Positions 51,135 through 59,983 of a stretch of DNA of 64,000 bases are shown here, piece by piece. The stretch covers positions 230,711 through 294,710 of the forward strand of contig DXED01000030.1 of the NCBI GenBank assembly GCA_019115145.1. Reading direction: 5' to 3'. This DNA comes from Claveliimonas intestinigallinarum (GTDB lineage: Bacteria > Bacillota > Clostridia > Lachnospirales > Lachnospiraceae). Numbering within the stretch: position 1 is the first letter of the stretch; every line of letters starts with the position of its first letter. A program made the position numbers and the translations under genes. The notes beneath the pieces were generated by a model that was given only the letters and a program-made list of their open reading frames with translations, was not told where the DNA came from and did not search any database.

Positions 51135-52465
51135 AGACACTTTATATTGAATGTAACATGGGTGCAGCCGGGGATATGCTCATGGCTGCTCTCTACGAGC
51201 TTCTGGATGACAAGCAGAGGTTTCTGGACAGGATGAACAGTCTGGAGCTCCCCGGCGTGCACCTGGAGGCGCAGAAGGGCTCCACCTGCGGTATTGCCGG
51301 AACACACATGGCGGTGACCGTGTACGGGGAGGAGGAGACAGAGCCGGAGGGGCCAGGCGTCCACGAGCATGGCCATGCCCACGACCACCATCACGACCAT
51401 GCCCACGACCACCATCACGACCATGCCCACGGCCACCATCACCATCACGCCACCCCGGGGCATATCGGGGAGCTGATCAGCGGGCTGGACCTTCCGGAGC
51501 AGGTGAAGGAGAACGCGAAGGCTGTGTACCGCATCATTGCCCAGGCGGAGGCGAAGGCCCACGGCTGCCCGGAGGGGGATGTCCACTTTCACGAGGTGGG
51601 AGCCCTGGATGCGGTGGCAGACGTGACGGGGGTGTGCTACGCTATGTATCTTCTGGGAGCGGAGAAGATCATCGTATCCCCTGTCCATGTGGGGAGCGGC
51701 ACAGTCCGCTGCGCCCACGGCGTGATGCCTGTGCCTGCGCCGGCCACGGCCAACATCCTGGAGGATGTTCCCGTCTACGGTGGCGCTGTGAAGGGAGAGC
51801 TCTGTACTCCCACCGGTGCGGCCCTGCTGAAGTACTTTGCCGAGGAGTTCGGCCCCATGCCTCTCATGCAGGGAAGCCGCACTGGAATTGGCATTGGCAC
51901 GAAGACCTTTGAACAGGCAAACTGCGTCCGCGCCTTCCTGGGGGAGTCCCTGGAGGAGACAGGCCGTGTCCGGACCATGCCGGAGCAGGGCGACGGAGGA
52001 GAGAGCAGAGAAGAGGGAAAGAATGGCGGCGACGGCGCCATCACAGAGCTTGTCTGCAATATTGACGACATGACACCGGAGGCGCTGGGATTTGCCTGCG
52101 CACGGCTGATCCAGGAGGGGGCGCTGGACGCCTACACCATCCCCGGGACCATGAAAAAGGGGCGGCCCGGCCATGTGCTGACCGTGCTCTGCGATCCCCG
52201 GGATGAGGAGAAGATGGCCCGGCATGTCCTGGAGGAGACGACCACCAACGGGCTGCGCGCCCGCAGGTGCACAAAATACTTCCTCAGGCCGGGGATGAAG
52301 ACTGTCCAGACCCCATGGGGCCAGGTGCGGGTAAAGACGGCGGAGGGACACGGGATCTTTCACAGGAAGCCTGAGTACGAGGATGTGGCGGAGCTGGCCG
52401 AGCGAAACGGAGTTCCCTATGAGACCGTGTACCGGGAGACGCTGCGCCGGCTCGATGATAAATAA
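51131..52465 (+). CDS. larC: Nickel insertion protein LarC (full-length, uninterrupted)
   Basis: A 444-residue protein starting TLYIECNMGAAGDMLMAALYE, typical of LarC. A histidine-rich loop (about residues 77-106) with HDHHHDHAHDHHHDHAH likely stores or delivers nickel. The C-terminal domain with CNIDDMTPEALGFACARL is in the same frame; in lactobacilli larC is split by a programmed frameshift, here it is not. LarC inserts Ni into the pincer nucleotide using CTP. It lies directly upstream of a nickel-type ABC transporter. Confidence 0.95.
   Translation: MKTLYIECNMGAAGDMLMAALYELLDDKQRFLDRMNSLELPGVHLEAQKGSTCGIAGTHMAVTVYGEEETEPEGPGVHEHGHAHDHHHDHAHDHHHDHAHGHHHHHATPGHIGELISGLDLPEQVKENAKAVYRIIAQAEAKAHGCPEGDVHFHEVGALDAVADVTGVCYAMYLLGAEKIIVSPVHVGSGTVRCAHGVMPVPAPATANILEDVPVYGGAVKGELCTPTGAALLKYFAEEFGPMPLMQGSRTGIGIGTKTFEQANCVRAFLGESLEETGRVRTMPEQGDGGESREEGKNGGDGAITELVCNIDDMTPEALGFACARLIQEGALDAYTIPGTMKKGRPGHVLTVLCDPRDEEKMARHVLEETTTNGLRARRCTKYFLRPGMKTVQTPWGQVRVKTAEGHGIFHRKPEYEDVAELAERNGVPYETVYRETLRRLDDK
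51374..51445 (+). repeat. Three tandem 24-base repeats in the larC histidine loop
   Basis: Two identical 24-base units (51374-51397, 51398-51421) and a diverged third encode the histidine-rich segment. Copy number may vary between strains. Confidence 0.75.
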
Positions 52466-52493
52466 AACAGCAGAAAAAGGGAGTGACAGATAG

Positions 52494-54125
52494 ATGAAAA
52501 AGCGACTGATTTCCAGTTTTCTCGCCCTGGCGCTGGCGGCGGGACTGCTGGCCGGATGCGCCGGCGGCGGGGCAGACTCCGGGCAGGAGGGCAGCTCCGG
52601 AAGGGATATGGACTCCGTGGTCATCGCCATGGGCCCCACCTCTGAGCCGGAGGCGGGATTTGACCCGGCCTATGGCTGGGGAGCCGGAGAGCATGTCCAC
52701 GAGCCGCTGATCCAGAGCACCCTCACCGTGACCAACACAGACCTGACCATCGGGTATGACCTGGCCACAGAGTATTCCGTCAGCGAGGACGGGCTGACCT
52801 GGACCGTGAAGATCCGGGACGACGTGTCCTTTACGGACGGTGAGCCCCTGACAGCGGAGGATGTGGCGTTTACCTACAATACAGTGAAGGAGGCAAGCTC
52901 CGTCAATGATTTTACCATGCTGGACTATGCGGAGGCAGTGGACGGCACCACAGTCCTCTTCCACATGAGCCGGTCCTTCTCCATCTGGCCCTACACCATG
53001 GCCATTGTGGGGATTGTGCCGGAGCACGCCTACGACAGCCAGACCTACGGGGCCAATCCCATCGGATCCGGCCGATATATGCTGAAGCAGTGGGACAGGG
53101 GGCAGCAGGTGATCCTGGAGGCCAACCCAAACTACTACGGTGAGGCGCCCAGGATGAAGCAGGTCACGATCCTCTTTATGGAGGAGGACGCGGCCTTTCT
53201 GGCCGCCCAGGCCGGGGAGGTGGACGTGGCCTACACCTCCGCCACCTACTCTGACCAGGAGATCGGCGGCTACAGCCTGGCCTCCTACGCCAGCGTGGAC
53301 AACAGAGGCTTTAACCTTCCTGCCGTGGAGGAGACAACGGACGAGGAGGGGCGGACCGTGGGAAATGATTTCACGTCAGATGTCCTTGTGCGCCGGGCCA
53401 TCAATATGGGGGTGGACCGGCAGGAGATGATCGACAACGTGCTGAACGGCTACGGAAGTCCCGCCTACAGTGTCTGCGACCAGCTTCCCTGGTACAATGA
53501 GGCCTCCCAGGTGGAGTATGACCCCCAGGGAGCGGCGGATCTCCTGGACCAGGCGGGCTGGGGCATGGGGGATGACGGCGTCCGGGTGAAGGACGGGCAG
53601 AAGGCTGAGCTTCATCTTTTGTATTCCACCGGGGACACAGTGCGGCAGGCCCTGACAGCAGATTTTGCAAATCAGATGGAGGAGCTGGGCATTTCCTGCA
53701 CCACCGAGGGGGTGGGCTGGGACACAGCCTACGACAGGGCCCTTTCCCAGCCTCTCCTGTGGGGGTGGGGCGCCCACACGCCTATGGAGCTTTACAACAT
53801 TTACCACACCATAGAGGGCACAGGCTCCGCACAGTACTCCCCCTACGGTAACGCCGCCGTGGACAGCTACATGGATCAGGCCCTTGCCAGCAGCGATCTG
53901 GAGACCTCCTATGAGCTGTGGCAGAAGGCCCAGTGGGACGGCACTACGGGAGTGACCCAGGAGGGGGACATTCCCTGGGTGTGGCTGGTCAACATCGACC
54001 ATCTCTACTGGGTGAGAGATGGGCTTACTGTGGCGGAGCAGAAAATCCATCCCCACGGACACGGCTGGTCTCTGGTCAACAACGTAGACCAGTGGACCTG
54101 GTCCACGGACACAGCCGCTGAGTAA
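52494..54125 (+). CDS. nikA: Nickel/peptide-type ABC transporter substrate-binding lipoprotein (NikA-like)
   Basis: A 543-residue SBP family 5 lipoprotein with lipobox LLAGC (C22) and typical segments TDLTIGYDLATEYSVSEDGLTWTVKIRDD, IGSGRYMLKQWDRGQQ and HTPMELYNIYHT. This family covers oligopeptide, dipeptide and nickel/metallophore binders. Linkage to larEBC favours nickel. It starts 28 bases after larC, so it may share the lar transcript. The peptide-transport alternative cannot be excluded from sequence alone. Confidence 0.8.
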   Translation: MKKRLISSFLALALAAGLLAGCAGGGADSGQEGSSGRDMDSVVIAMGPTSEPEAGFDPAYGWGAGEHVHEPLIQSTLTVTNTDLTIGYDLATEYSVSEDGLTWTVKIRDDVSFTDGEPLTAEDVAFTYNTVKEASSVNDFTMLDYAEAVDGTTVLFHMSRSFSIWPYTMAIVGIVPEHAYDSQTYGANPIGSGRYMLKQWDRGQQVILEANPNYYGEAPRMKQVTILFMEEDAAFLAAQAGEVDVAYTSATYSDQEIGGYSLASYASVDNRGFNLPAVEETTDEEGRTVGNDFTSDVLVRRAINMGVDRQEMIDNVLNGYGSPAYSVCDQLPWYNEASQVEYDPQGAADLLDQAGWGMGDDGVRVKDGQKAELHLLYSTGDTVRQALTADFANQMEELGISCTTEGVGWDTAYDRALSQPLLWGWGAHTPMELYNIYHTIEGTGSAQYSPYGNAAVDSYMDQALASSDLETSYELWQKAQWDGTTGVTQEGDIPWVWLVNIDHLYWVRDGLTVAEQKIHPHGHGWSLVNNVDQWTWSTDTAAE

Positions 54126-54150
54126 AGGGTATACGAAAGGACTGATCATT

Positions 54151-55140
54151 TTGAGACACCGCCTACAGTTTACGGCGAAAAAATTACTGCGGATGGGGCT
54201 TTTGCTCCTGGGAGTCAGCATCGTCACATTTCTTCTGATGAGCGCCTCCCCCCTGGATCCTCTGCAGACCAATGTGGGGCAGGCGGCCCTCGGCACCATG
54301 AGCCAGGAGCAGGTGGAGCGCCTGGAGGCCTACTGGGGCATGGACACGCCTCCCCTGGAGAGGTATGCGGGGTGGCTGAAAGGCCTGCTTTGCGGAGATA
54401 TGGGTACCTCCCTTCTCTACCGGCAGCCGGTGGCCGCTGTCATCTGGCAGCGGCTGTCCAGCTCCCTTCTTCTCCTTCTGTCCGCCTGGATAATATCGGG
54501 TGTGCTGGGGCTGCTGCTGGGCGTAGCGGCGGGGGTGTGGAGAGGGCGCTGGCCGGACAAGCTGATCCGGGGCTGGTGCCTGCTTATCTCCAGCACGCCG
54601 GCCTTCTGGCTGGCCATCCTCCTCCTTCTGGTATTTTCTGTGTGGCTTGGCTGGCTGCCGGCGGGGCTCTCTGTGCCCATCGGCATGGAGAGCAGCCTGG
54701 TGACGGCCGGGGACAGGCTCCAGCACGCCATCCTGCCGGCTGTCACCCTGAGCATCACAGGGGTGTCGAATATTGCCCTGCACACGAGGGAGAAAATGGT
54801 GGACGTGCTAGAGTCAGACTATGTCCTCTTTGCCAGAGCCAGGGGGGAGTCCATGAGCTCCATCGTCTGGCGGCACGGGCTGCGGGGCGTATCCCTGCCC
54901 GCCATCACCCTCCAGTTCGGGTCTGTCAGTGAGATCATAGGCGGCTCCGTCCTGGTGGAGCAGGTGTTCTCCTACCCGGGACTGGGGCAGGCAGCCGTGA
55001 CGGCGGGGCTTGGCAGCGACCTGCCTCTCCTGATGGGGATTACCCTCATCACATCGGCCATCGTGTTTGGCGGCAATCTGGCGGCAGACCTTCTCTACGG
55101 CGCGGTGGACCCGAAGATAAGAAGGAGGGCGGCGAAATGA
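54151..55140 (+). CDS. nikB: ABC transporter permease, NikB/DppB type
   Basis: A 329-residue inner-membrane permease with six membrane segments, the DppB-type N-terminal region (LLGVSIVTFLLMSASPLDP) and the EAA loop ARGESMSSIVWRHGLRG. The reading starts with TTG 54151, preceded by AAAGGA; ATG 54193 is less likely because it removes the usual first segment. It overlaps the next permease by four bases. Confidence 0.85.
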   Translation: MRHRLQFTAKKLLRMGLLLLGVSIVTFLLMSASPLDPLQTNVGQAALGTMSQEQVERLEAYWGMDTPPLERYAGWLKGLLCGDMGTSLLYRQPVAAVIWQRLSSSLLLLLSAWIISGVLGLLLGVAAGVWRGRWPDKLIRGWCLLISSTPAFWLAILLLLVFSVWLGWLPAGLSVPIGMESSLVTAGDRLQHAILPAVTLSITGVSNIALHTREKMVDVLESDYVLFARARGESMSSIVWRHGLRGVSLPAITLQFGSVSEIIGGSVLVEQVFSYPGLGQAAVTAGLGSDLPLLMGITLITSAIVFGGNLAADLLYGAVDPKIRRRAAK

Positions 55141-55967
55141 TGGAAAGACACTGGAACCGAAGAACAAGCACCCTCCTCTTTCTCGTCCTGGCCGTTCTCA
55201 TACTGGCGGGGATCACGGCGGCGGGGATCTTCCTGGAAGAGGAGGCGGCTGTGACCGATTTCTCCCGGACCAACCTGGCGCCGGGAGGGGCGTTCTGGTT
55301 CGGGACAGACTGGATGGGGAGAGATATGTTTACAAGGACCATCGCAGGGCTCTCCTTAAGTATCCGGATCGGCCTTCTGACGGCGGCGGTGAGCGCGGCC
55401 GCGGCGCTGGCGCTGGGGACGGCGGCTGCCACTCTGGGGAGAAGGGCGGACAGCGTCATCTCCTGGTGCATAGACCTTGTCATGGGGATCCCCCACATCC
55501 TGCTTGTGATGCTCATCTCCATCGCCTGCGGCCGGGGCTTTGTCGGCGTCGTGGCAGGCGTGTCCCTGAGCCACTGGCCCTCCCTGGCCAGGGTGATCCG
55601 GGGGGAGGTGCTGCAGCTGAAGGGAGCGCCCTACATCCTGGTGGCGGAGAAGCTGGGAGTGTCAAAGCTTAAGGTGGCCTGCCGGCACATGCTGCCCCAC
55701 CTGTTTCCCCAGTTCCTCACAGGGCTGATCCTCCTCTTCCCCCACGCCATCCTCCACGAGGCCAGCGTCACCTTTCTGGGCTTTGGCCTCTCCTCGGAGC
55801 AGCCCGCCATCGGCGTGATCCTGTCGGAGAGCATGCAGTACCTGACCACCGGGAGATGGTGGCTGGCTCTGTTCCCGGGGCTCTCTCTTGTGCTGGTGGT
55901 GGTCCTCTTTGCCCTGCTGGGGGAGAGAGTGCGGTATCTGCTGGATCCTGCCAGCGTTCATGAATAA
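55137..55967 (+). CDS. nikC: ABC transporter permease, NikC/DppC type
   Basis: A 276-residue permease with an N-terminal membrane segment, a FGTDWMGRDMFTRTIAG motif typical of DppC/NikC, and the EAA loop VAEKLGVSKLKVACRHMLPH. It pairs with the preceding permease. The ATG overlaps the nikB stop. Length (276) is on the NikC-like side of the family. Confidence 0.88.
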   Translation: MMERHWNRRTSTLLFLVLAVLILAGITAAGIFLEEEAAVTDFSRTNLAPGGAFWFGTDWMGRDMFTRTIAGLSLSIRIGLLTAAVSAAAALALGTAAATLGRRADSVISWCIDLVMGIPHILLVMLISIACGRGFVGVVAGVSLSHWPSLARVIRGEVLQLKGAPYILVAEKLGVSKLKVACRHMLPHLFPQFLTGLILLFPHAILHEASVTFLGFGLSSEQPAIGVILSESMQYLTTGRWWLALFPGLSLVLVVVLFALLGERVRYLLDPASVHE

Positions 55968-55985
55968 AAGGAAGGAGGCGAAAGG

Positions 55986-56933
55986 ATGGAAAAGTCAATA
56001 CTGGAGGTGCGCCATGTGTCCATCTGGTTCACCCAGTACGAGCGGGGAACCAAAAGAAGAAGCCTGCCTGTGATCCGGGATCTGAACCTGACCGTAGGCG
56101 CAGGCGAGGTAGTGGCCGTGGTGGGAGCCAGCGGGTCGGGGAAAAGCCTTCTGGCCCACGGCATCCTGGGCATCCTTCCCTACAACAGCCATATGGAGGG
56201 AGAAATCCTCTACGGCGGAGAGCCCCTGACAAAGGAGCGGGCGGAAAAGCTGCGGGGAAACGGCCTGGCCCTCATTCCCCAGGGCGTCACCTACCTGGAT
56301 CCCCTCATGAAGGTGGGGGCCCAGCTTACCAGGGGGAGGAAAGATCAGGAGACAAAGGAGCGCTGCCGGCAGGTGCTGGAGCGGTACGGCCTTGGCCCTG
56401 AGACGGCGGACCTCTATCCCTTTGAGCTGTCCGGGGGCATGGCAAGGAGAGTGCTGATCGCCTCCGCTGTCATGGATGAGCCAAAGCTCATTATCGCGGA
56501 CGAGCCCACACCGGGACTGGACGCCCGGGCGGCCGGCCGCATCCTGGGACATTTCCGGGAGCTGACAGAGGGCGGCGCGGGGATGCTCTTTATCACCCAC
56601 GACCTGGAGCTGGCCCTCACCATCGCGGACCGGGTAGTGGTCTTCTACGCCGGGGAGACCATCGAGGAGGCGGCGGCAGAAGATTTTCAGGAGGAGGGAA
56701 GACTCCGGCATCCATTTACAAGAGCCCTCTTTCGGGCCATGCCCTCCCACGGCTTTGCGCCCATCCGGGGAAGCCAGCCCTACCCGGGCACAGTCTCAGC
56801 CGGCTGCCCCTTTGCCGGACAGTGTAAGGCCTGCCAGAAAGAGTGCGGCGAGGCGGATCACATTCCTGTGCGGCAGGTCAGAGGCGGACTGGTGCGCTGC
56901 CTGTATCCGGAAAAGGAGGAACAAACAGTATGA
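55986..56933 (+). CDS. nikD: ABC transporter ATP-binding protein, NikD/DppD type
   Basis: A 315-residue ATPase with Walker A GASGSGKSLL (about residues 45-54), signature LSGGMARRV (about 156), Walker B LIIADEPTPGLD and switch FITHDLELA. The C-terminal region has cysteines (CPFAGQCKACQKEC) as in DppD-type subunits. AAGGAGG precedes the ATG. It overlaps nikE at ATGA. Confidence 0.88.
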   Translation: MEKSILEVRHVSIWFTQYERGTKRRSLPVIRDLNLTVGAGEVVAVVGASGSGKSLLAHGILGILPYNSHMEGEILYGGEPLTKERAEKLRGNGLALIPQGVTYLDPLMKVGAQLTRGRKDQETKERCRQVLERYGLGPETADLYPFELSGGMARRVLIASAVMDEPKLIIADEPTPGLDARAAGRILGHFRELTEGGAGMLFITHDLELALTIADRVVVFYAGETIEEAAAEDFQEEGRLRHPFTRALFRAMPSHGFAPIRGSQPYPGTVSAGCPFAGQCKACQKECGEADHIPVRQVRGGLVRCLYPEKEEQTV

Positions 56934-57556
56934 CGCTGGAAGCAAGAAATGTGACATTTTATTACAGAGGGAAAAAGAAGGCGCCGGTGCTGGACCAGTT
57001 CAGCCTGTCCCTGGACAGCGGGGAACGGGTGGGACTCAAGGCACCCAGCGGCCGGGGAAAGACCACCCTGTGCAGGCTCCTGGCAGGGTATGAAAAGCCG
57101 GTGAGAGGGGAGATCCTGCTGGATGGAAAGCCCCTGGGCTCCTACAGGGGAGCCTGCCCGGTGCAGATGGTCTGGCAGCATCCGGAGACAGTGGTGGATC
57201 CGCTGCTGAGGCTGGGGACCACCCTTTCGGAGGCTGGCGACGTGGAGGAGAGGCTGAAGGAGGAGCTGCATATCCAGGAGGGGTGGATGGACCGTTTCCC
57301 GTCAGAGCTGTCCGGCGGGGAGCTGCAGAGGTTCTGCCTGGCAAGGGCCCTCCACCCGGGAGTGAGATTTCTACTCTGCGATGAGATTTCCGCCATGCTG
57401 GATCTGGTGACCCAAGCCCAGATCTGGCAGTTTCTCCTGGAGGAGGCGAAGAGGCGCTCCCTGGGACTTCTGGTGGTGAGCCACGACGACAGCCTGCTGG
57501 AGCAGGTGTGCACCCGGATCGTGGAGCTTCCCTTCCCCTCCTGGCGCATTTTTTAG
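56930..57556 (+). CDS. nikE: ABC transporter ATP-binding protein, NikE type
   Basis: A 208-residue ATPase, the second nucleotide-binding subunit. Walker A appears as APSGRGKTTL, where the usual Gly-Pro-Ser begins Ala-Pro-Ser, then signature LSGGELQRF and Walker B FLLCDEISAMLD with Ile in place of the common Pro after Glu. It lacks the C-terminal oligopeptide-transporter extension. AAAAGGAGG lies ahead of ATG 56930. It completes the nikABCDE set. Confidence 0.85.
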   Translation: MTLEARNVTFYYRGKKKAPVLDQFSLSLDSGERVGLKAPSGRGKTTLCRLLAGYEKPVRGEILLDGKPLGSYRGACPVQMVWQHPETVVDPLLRLGTTLSEAGDVEERLKEELHIQEGWMDRFPSELSGGELQRFCLARALHPGVRFLLCDEISAMLDLVTQAQIWQFLLEEAKRRSLGLLVVSHDDSLLEQVCTRIVELPFPSWRIF

Positions 57557-57565
57557 GAGGCAGCC

Positions 57566-57594
57566 TTGACTTTCCGGCCCGTGTATGGTAATTT
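57566..57594 (+). promoter_or_regulatory. Promoter of the SMR exporter leader
   Basis: TTGACT (57566-57571), 17 bases, TAATTT (57589-57594). Confidence 0.65.
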
Positions 57595-57600
57595 TGAATG

Positions 57601-57690
57601 GCTGAAAAACGTTCCCTCTGGAGGGAACGGAGCGGACATAGAAACAGAATTTACGGAGATTTACCGCCGGGTAACGTCTTATTTATTCCA
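57601..57690 (+). ncRNA. Candidate riboswitch aptamer upstream of the Gdx-type exporter
   Basis: The 174-base leader contains a perfect GTTCCCTC/GAGGGAAC hairpin (57611-57628), GGAGCGGACATAG, then a TTACGG/CCG/GTAA structured stretch to 57675 that runs into a terminator's left arm. The gene is a predicted guanidinium exporter, so guanidine is the natural guess. The sequence does not match the guanidine-I, -II or -III consensus as I remember them; class IV or a new class remain possible. Confidence 0.5.
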
Positions 57691-57725
57691 GTAGGCCTTA
57701 GTTGGAATAGATAGGGCGTTTTTTT
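57674..57725 (+). terminator. Terminator in the exporter leader
   Basis: A 17-bp stem with G-U pairs (57674-57690 with 57703-57719), 12-base loop, and seven T residues, 50 bases before the exporter start. Confidence 0.9.
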
Positions 57726-57774
57726 CTGTGTCTGGCGGCAGCAAAGAAAAAGATTACATAGGAGGTATTTGATT

Positions 57775-58095
57775 ATGGCATGGGTTTATCTTGTGATCGC
57801 AGGTCTGATGGAGGTGTTCTGGTCCACCTGCCTGAAGTTCTCGGAAGGGTTCACTGTGCTGAAATTTACAGTGCTGACCATTGTGGGAATGGTGATCAGC
57901 TTTCTCTTCCTTTCGCAGGCTACCAAGACGCTGCCCCTGGGCACGTCCTACGCCATCTGGACAGGCATCGGCGCCCTGGGGGCAGTAGCGGCGGGAGTCA
58001 TTCTTTTCAAGGAGTCCGTCACCCCCGCCAGATGTTTCTTTGTCCTTCTGCTCCTGGTGGGGATCATGGGTCTGAAGGCCACATCCGGACACTAG
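57775..58095 (+). CDS. gdx: Small multidrug resistance protein, Gdx (SugE) guanidinium exporter type
   Basis: A 106-residue protein with four membrane helices. The essential Glu is E13 in AGLMEVFWSTCLKFSEGFT. The Gdx phrases FLSQATKTLPLGTSYAIWTGIGALGAV and LLLVGIMGLKATS are present, unlike the EmrE subgroup. Gdx proteins exchange guanidinium for protons as antiparallel dimers. AGGAGGT lies 8 bases ahead of ATG 57775. A terminator-bearing structured leader precedes it. It converges on the MFS gene. Confidence 0.94.
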   Translation: MAWVYLVIAGLMEVFWSTCLKFSEGFTVLKFTVLTIVGMVISFLFLSQATKTLPLGTSYAIWTGIGALGAVAAGVILFKESVTPARCFFVLLLLVGIMGLKATSGH

Positions 58096-59237
58096 AAGAA
58101 CCGCAGCAGGAGAAGGCCGGCTGCGCTGGCCGCTCCCGCGATGACGAGGGACAGCTCCTGGCCCGCAAGGTTCAGGAGGAAGGGGCACAGGATGGAGGCA
58201 AGGCCATAGCCGATCATGACCGCCCCGTAGTTGGTTCCCTGGTGGCGGGTGCCGAAGTGGTCCGACACCACGACTGGAAAGAGGCTCACCACGCCGCCGT
58301 ACACCAGGCAGACGGCGGAGGCAAGGAGGGAAAAGAGGAGACCGGATGCCCGTGTGAGTCCGAGGACGGATATGGCGGACAGAAGATAGAGGGCAAAGAG
58401 CACCTTCCGGCGGCCGGTCCGGTCTGAGAGCCAGGGCAGGGCGAAGCGTCCGATGATGTTGGCCACGGAGGCGGCCATGACCGCTGCCAGAGCCTGGCCG
58501 GAGGTGAGGCCCCGCTCCATACCCAGGGACTTCATCACCGGGTTCACCAGCACGTAGGCCGGAACTGCCAGAGCCATGGTCAGGCTGATGACGTAGAAGG
58601 TCCTTGTGTGCATCATCTGGCCGGGGGTGTACTGCCTCCGGGACTGCTCCCGGATGTGGGGCGCCCTCTGCTTTGGCGGCTCTGTCACCAGGAGACCGCC
58701 CAGGCTCAGCACAGCGTAGATGGCGGTGACGCAGAGCATGGCGGTGCGGTAACCGAAGGAGGACAGGAGCCAGTCGCACAGCGGGTTCATGAGGATGCCG
58801 GAGATGCCCACCATGCCGATGGTGAGGCCGGAGACCATGCCCCGTCTCTCGGGGAACCAGGCCTGGGGCACGGCTGTCAGCATGCTGAAGGCGCACCCGG
58901 AGCCAAGGCCGCCCAGGGCTCCGTAGCCCAGGTCGATGAGCCAGGGCATGTGGAGGGGAGCCATGGCGGCCAGGAAGAAGCCGGCGCACATGACAAAGCT
59001 GCCCCAGAAGATAGTATTTCTGGCGCCGATCCGGTGCTGCAGATATCCGCCCAGCATGTTGCCGGCGGCAAAGATACCGATGATGATGGTGAAGGGCTGG
59101 CTGGAGGCCGCTGTGGTGAGGCCGTACTCCTCCTTCACGCAGGGCTGAAAGACAGTCCATATATAGGGGTTCCCGTGGACGAAATTCACGATGGAGGCCA
59201 CGGCGAGGATGAACCAGCGGTTCTTAAGGAGCTTCAT
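58092..59237 (-). CDS. MFS transporter, OFA (oxalate/formate antiporter) family-like
   Basis: A 381-residue transporter with about twelve membrane segments. It opens WFILAVASIVNFVHGNPYIWTVFQP, as in OFA-type members, with GLGSGCAFSMLTAVPQAWFPERRGMVSGL in the middle. The substrate is probably a carboxylate but is not determined. ATG 59237 with AGGAG 8 bases ahead is chosen. A longer open frame to 59909 crosses the divergent acetyltransferase gene and is not real. It overlaps the exporter gene end by four bases. Confidence 0.88.
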   Translation of the reverse strand: MKLLKNRWFILAVASIVNFVHGNPYIWTVFQPCVKEEYGLTTAASSQPFTIIIGIFAAGNMLGGYLQHRIGARNTIFWGSFVMCAGFFLAAMAPLHMPWLIDLGYGALGGLGSGCAFSMLTAVPQAWFPERRGMVSGLTIGMVGISGILMNPLCDWLLSSFGYRTAMLCVTAIYAVLSLGGLLVTEPPKQRAPHIREQSRRQYTPGQMMHTRTFYVISLTMALAVPAYVLVNPVMKSLGMERGLTSGQALAAVMAASVANIIGRFALPWLSDRTGRRKVLFALYLLSAISVLGLTRASGLLFSLLASAVCLVYGGVVSLFPVVVSDHFGTRHQGTNYGAVMIGYGLASILCPFLLNLAGQELSLVIAGAASAAGLLLLRFF

Positions 59238-59384
59238 CTCTTTTCTCCTTTCTCGCTTCAGATTGCGCTTTTGCACAATCATTATACCATGGACACAGAA
59301 AAGAAAGCGACGCGTCAGCTGGAAAATTTTTTGCTCCTGTGGTACACTTTTTTCAGGACAATCCGGATAGAAGGTGGTGCAAAA

Positions 59385-59927
59385 ATGAAGATTGAGCAGG
59401 CTTCGATGGAAGATTTGGCGGAAATTATGTCCTTTTACAGCACAATGTGCGAAGTGCTGGGAGAAAAGGATTTTCTGCCCGATGGGAATAAGGGGGGCTT
59501 TCCTTCCCGGGACATGGTAGAGCGGGCTGTGGAAGACGGCTCCCAGTTTATCGGTATAGAGGATGAGAGGATCGTGGCGGCCTATATCATGGACCATGAC
59601 TGCGACGAGGCCTACCACACTGTCCGTTGGCATATAAATGCCGCGGAAAATGAAGTGGTCATCCTTCACGCTCTGCGCGTCCTGCCGGACTACGGCGGAA
59701 GGGGTTTTTCTAAACAGCTTGTAAAGCACGCGATTGAGACTGCTAGGAGATGGGAACAGAAGGCCATACGCCTGGATTGCATCGTGGGAAATGACATACC
59801 TGTAAAAGTCTATCAATCTTTCGGGTTTGAGTATGTGGATACGGTCAGGATCACCTATGCGGATATAGGCGTTCCCATGGAGTTCAGACTTTACGAGCTT
59901 GTCCTGCAAGGAAAGGGCGGAGAGTGA
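59385..59927 (+). CDS. GNAT-family N-acetyltransferase
   Basis: A 180-residue acetyltransferase with the acetyl-CoA-binding segment VLPDYGGRGFSKQLVKHAIETARRW (about 103-128) and the C-terminal SFGFEYVDTVRITYADIG. The substrate is unknown. AAGGTGG precedes ATG 59385; a longer frame from 58608 is antisense to the MFS gene. A hairpin that overlaps the next gene's ribosome site follows the stop. Confidence 0.9.
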   Translation: MKIEQASMEDLAEIMSFYSTMCEVLGEKDFLPDGNKGGFPSRDMVERAVEDGSQFIGIEDERIVAAYIMDHDCDEAYHTVRWHINAAENEVVILHALRVLPDYGGRGFSKQLVKHAIETARRWEQKAIRLDCIVGNDIPVKVYQSFGFEYVDTVRITYADIGVPMEFRLYELVLQGKGGE

Positions 59928-59945
59928 AAACAGATGATAAATCCC

Positions 59946-59983
59946 TCCTCCTGTGGTATAAATATCACAGGAGGATTTTTTTT
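59946..59983 (+). terminator. Terminator hairpin that holds the AraC ribosome site
   Basis: TCCTCCTGTG (59946-59955) pairs with CACAGGAGGA (59966-59975), followed by eight T residues and then the ATG at 59984. The AGGAGG of the next gene is in the right arm. Confidence 0.8.

Noticed and set aside
51374..51445. Tandem 24-base repeats considered as CRISPR-like or satellite
   Set aside because: They are in frame within larC and encode its histidine-rich loop, with no spacers.
57754..59160. 468-residue minus-strand frame over the MFS gene
   Set aside because: It overlaps the true transporter in another frame and reads as arginine/proline/glycine-rich nonsense.
59238..59909. N-terminal extension of the MFS transporter frame
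   Set aside because: It runs through the divergent GNAT gene; the ATG at 59237 has a proper ribosome site and gives a normal transporter start.
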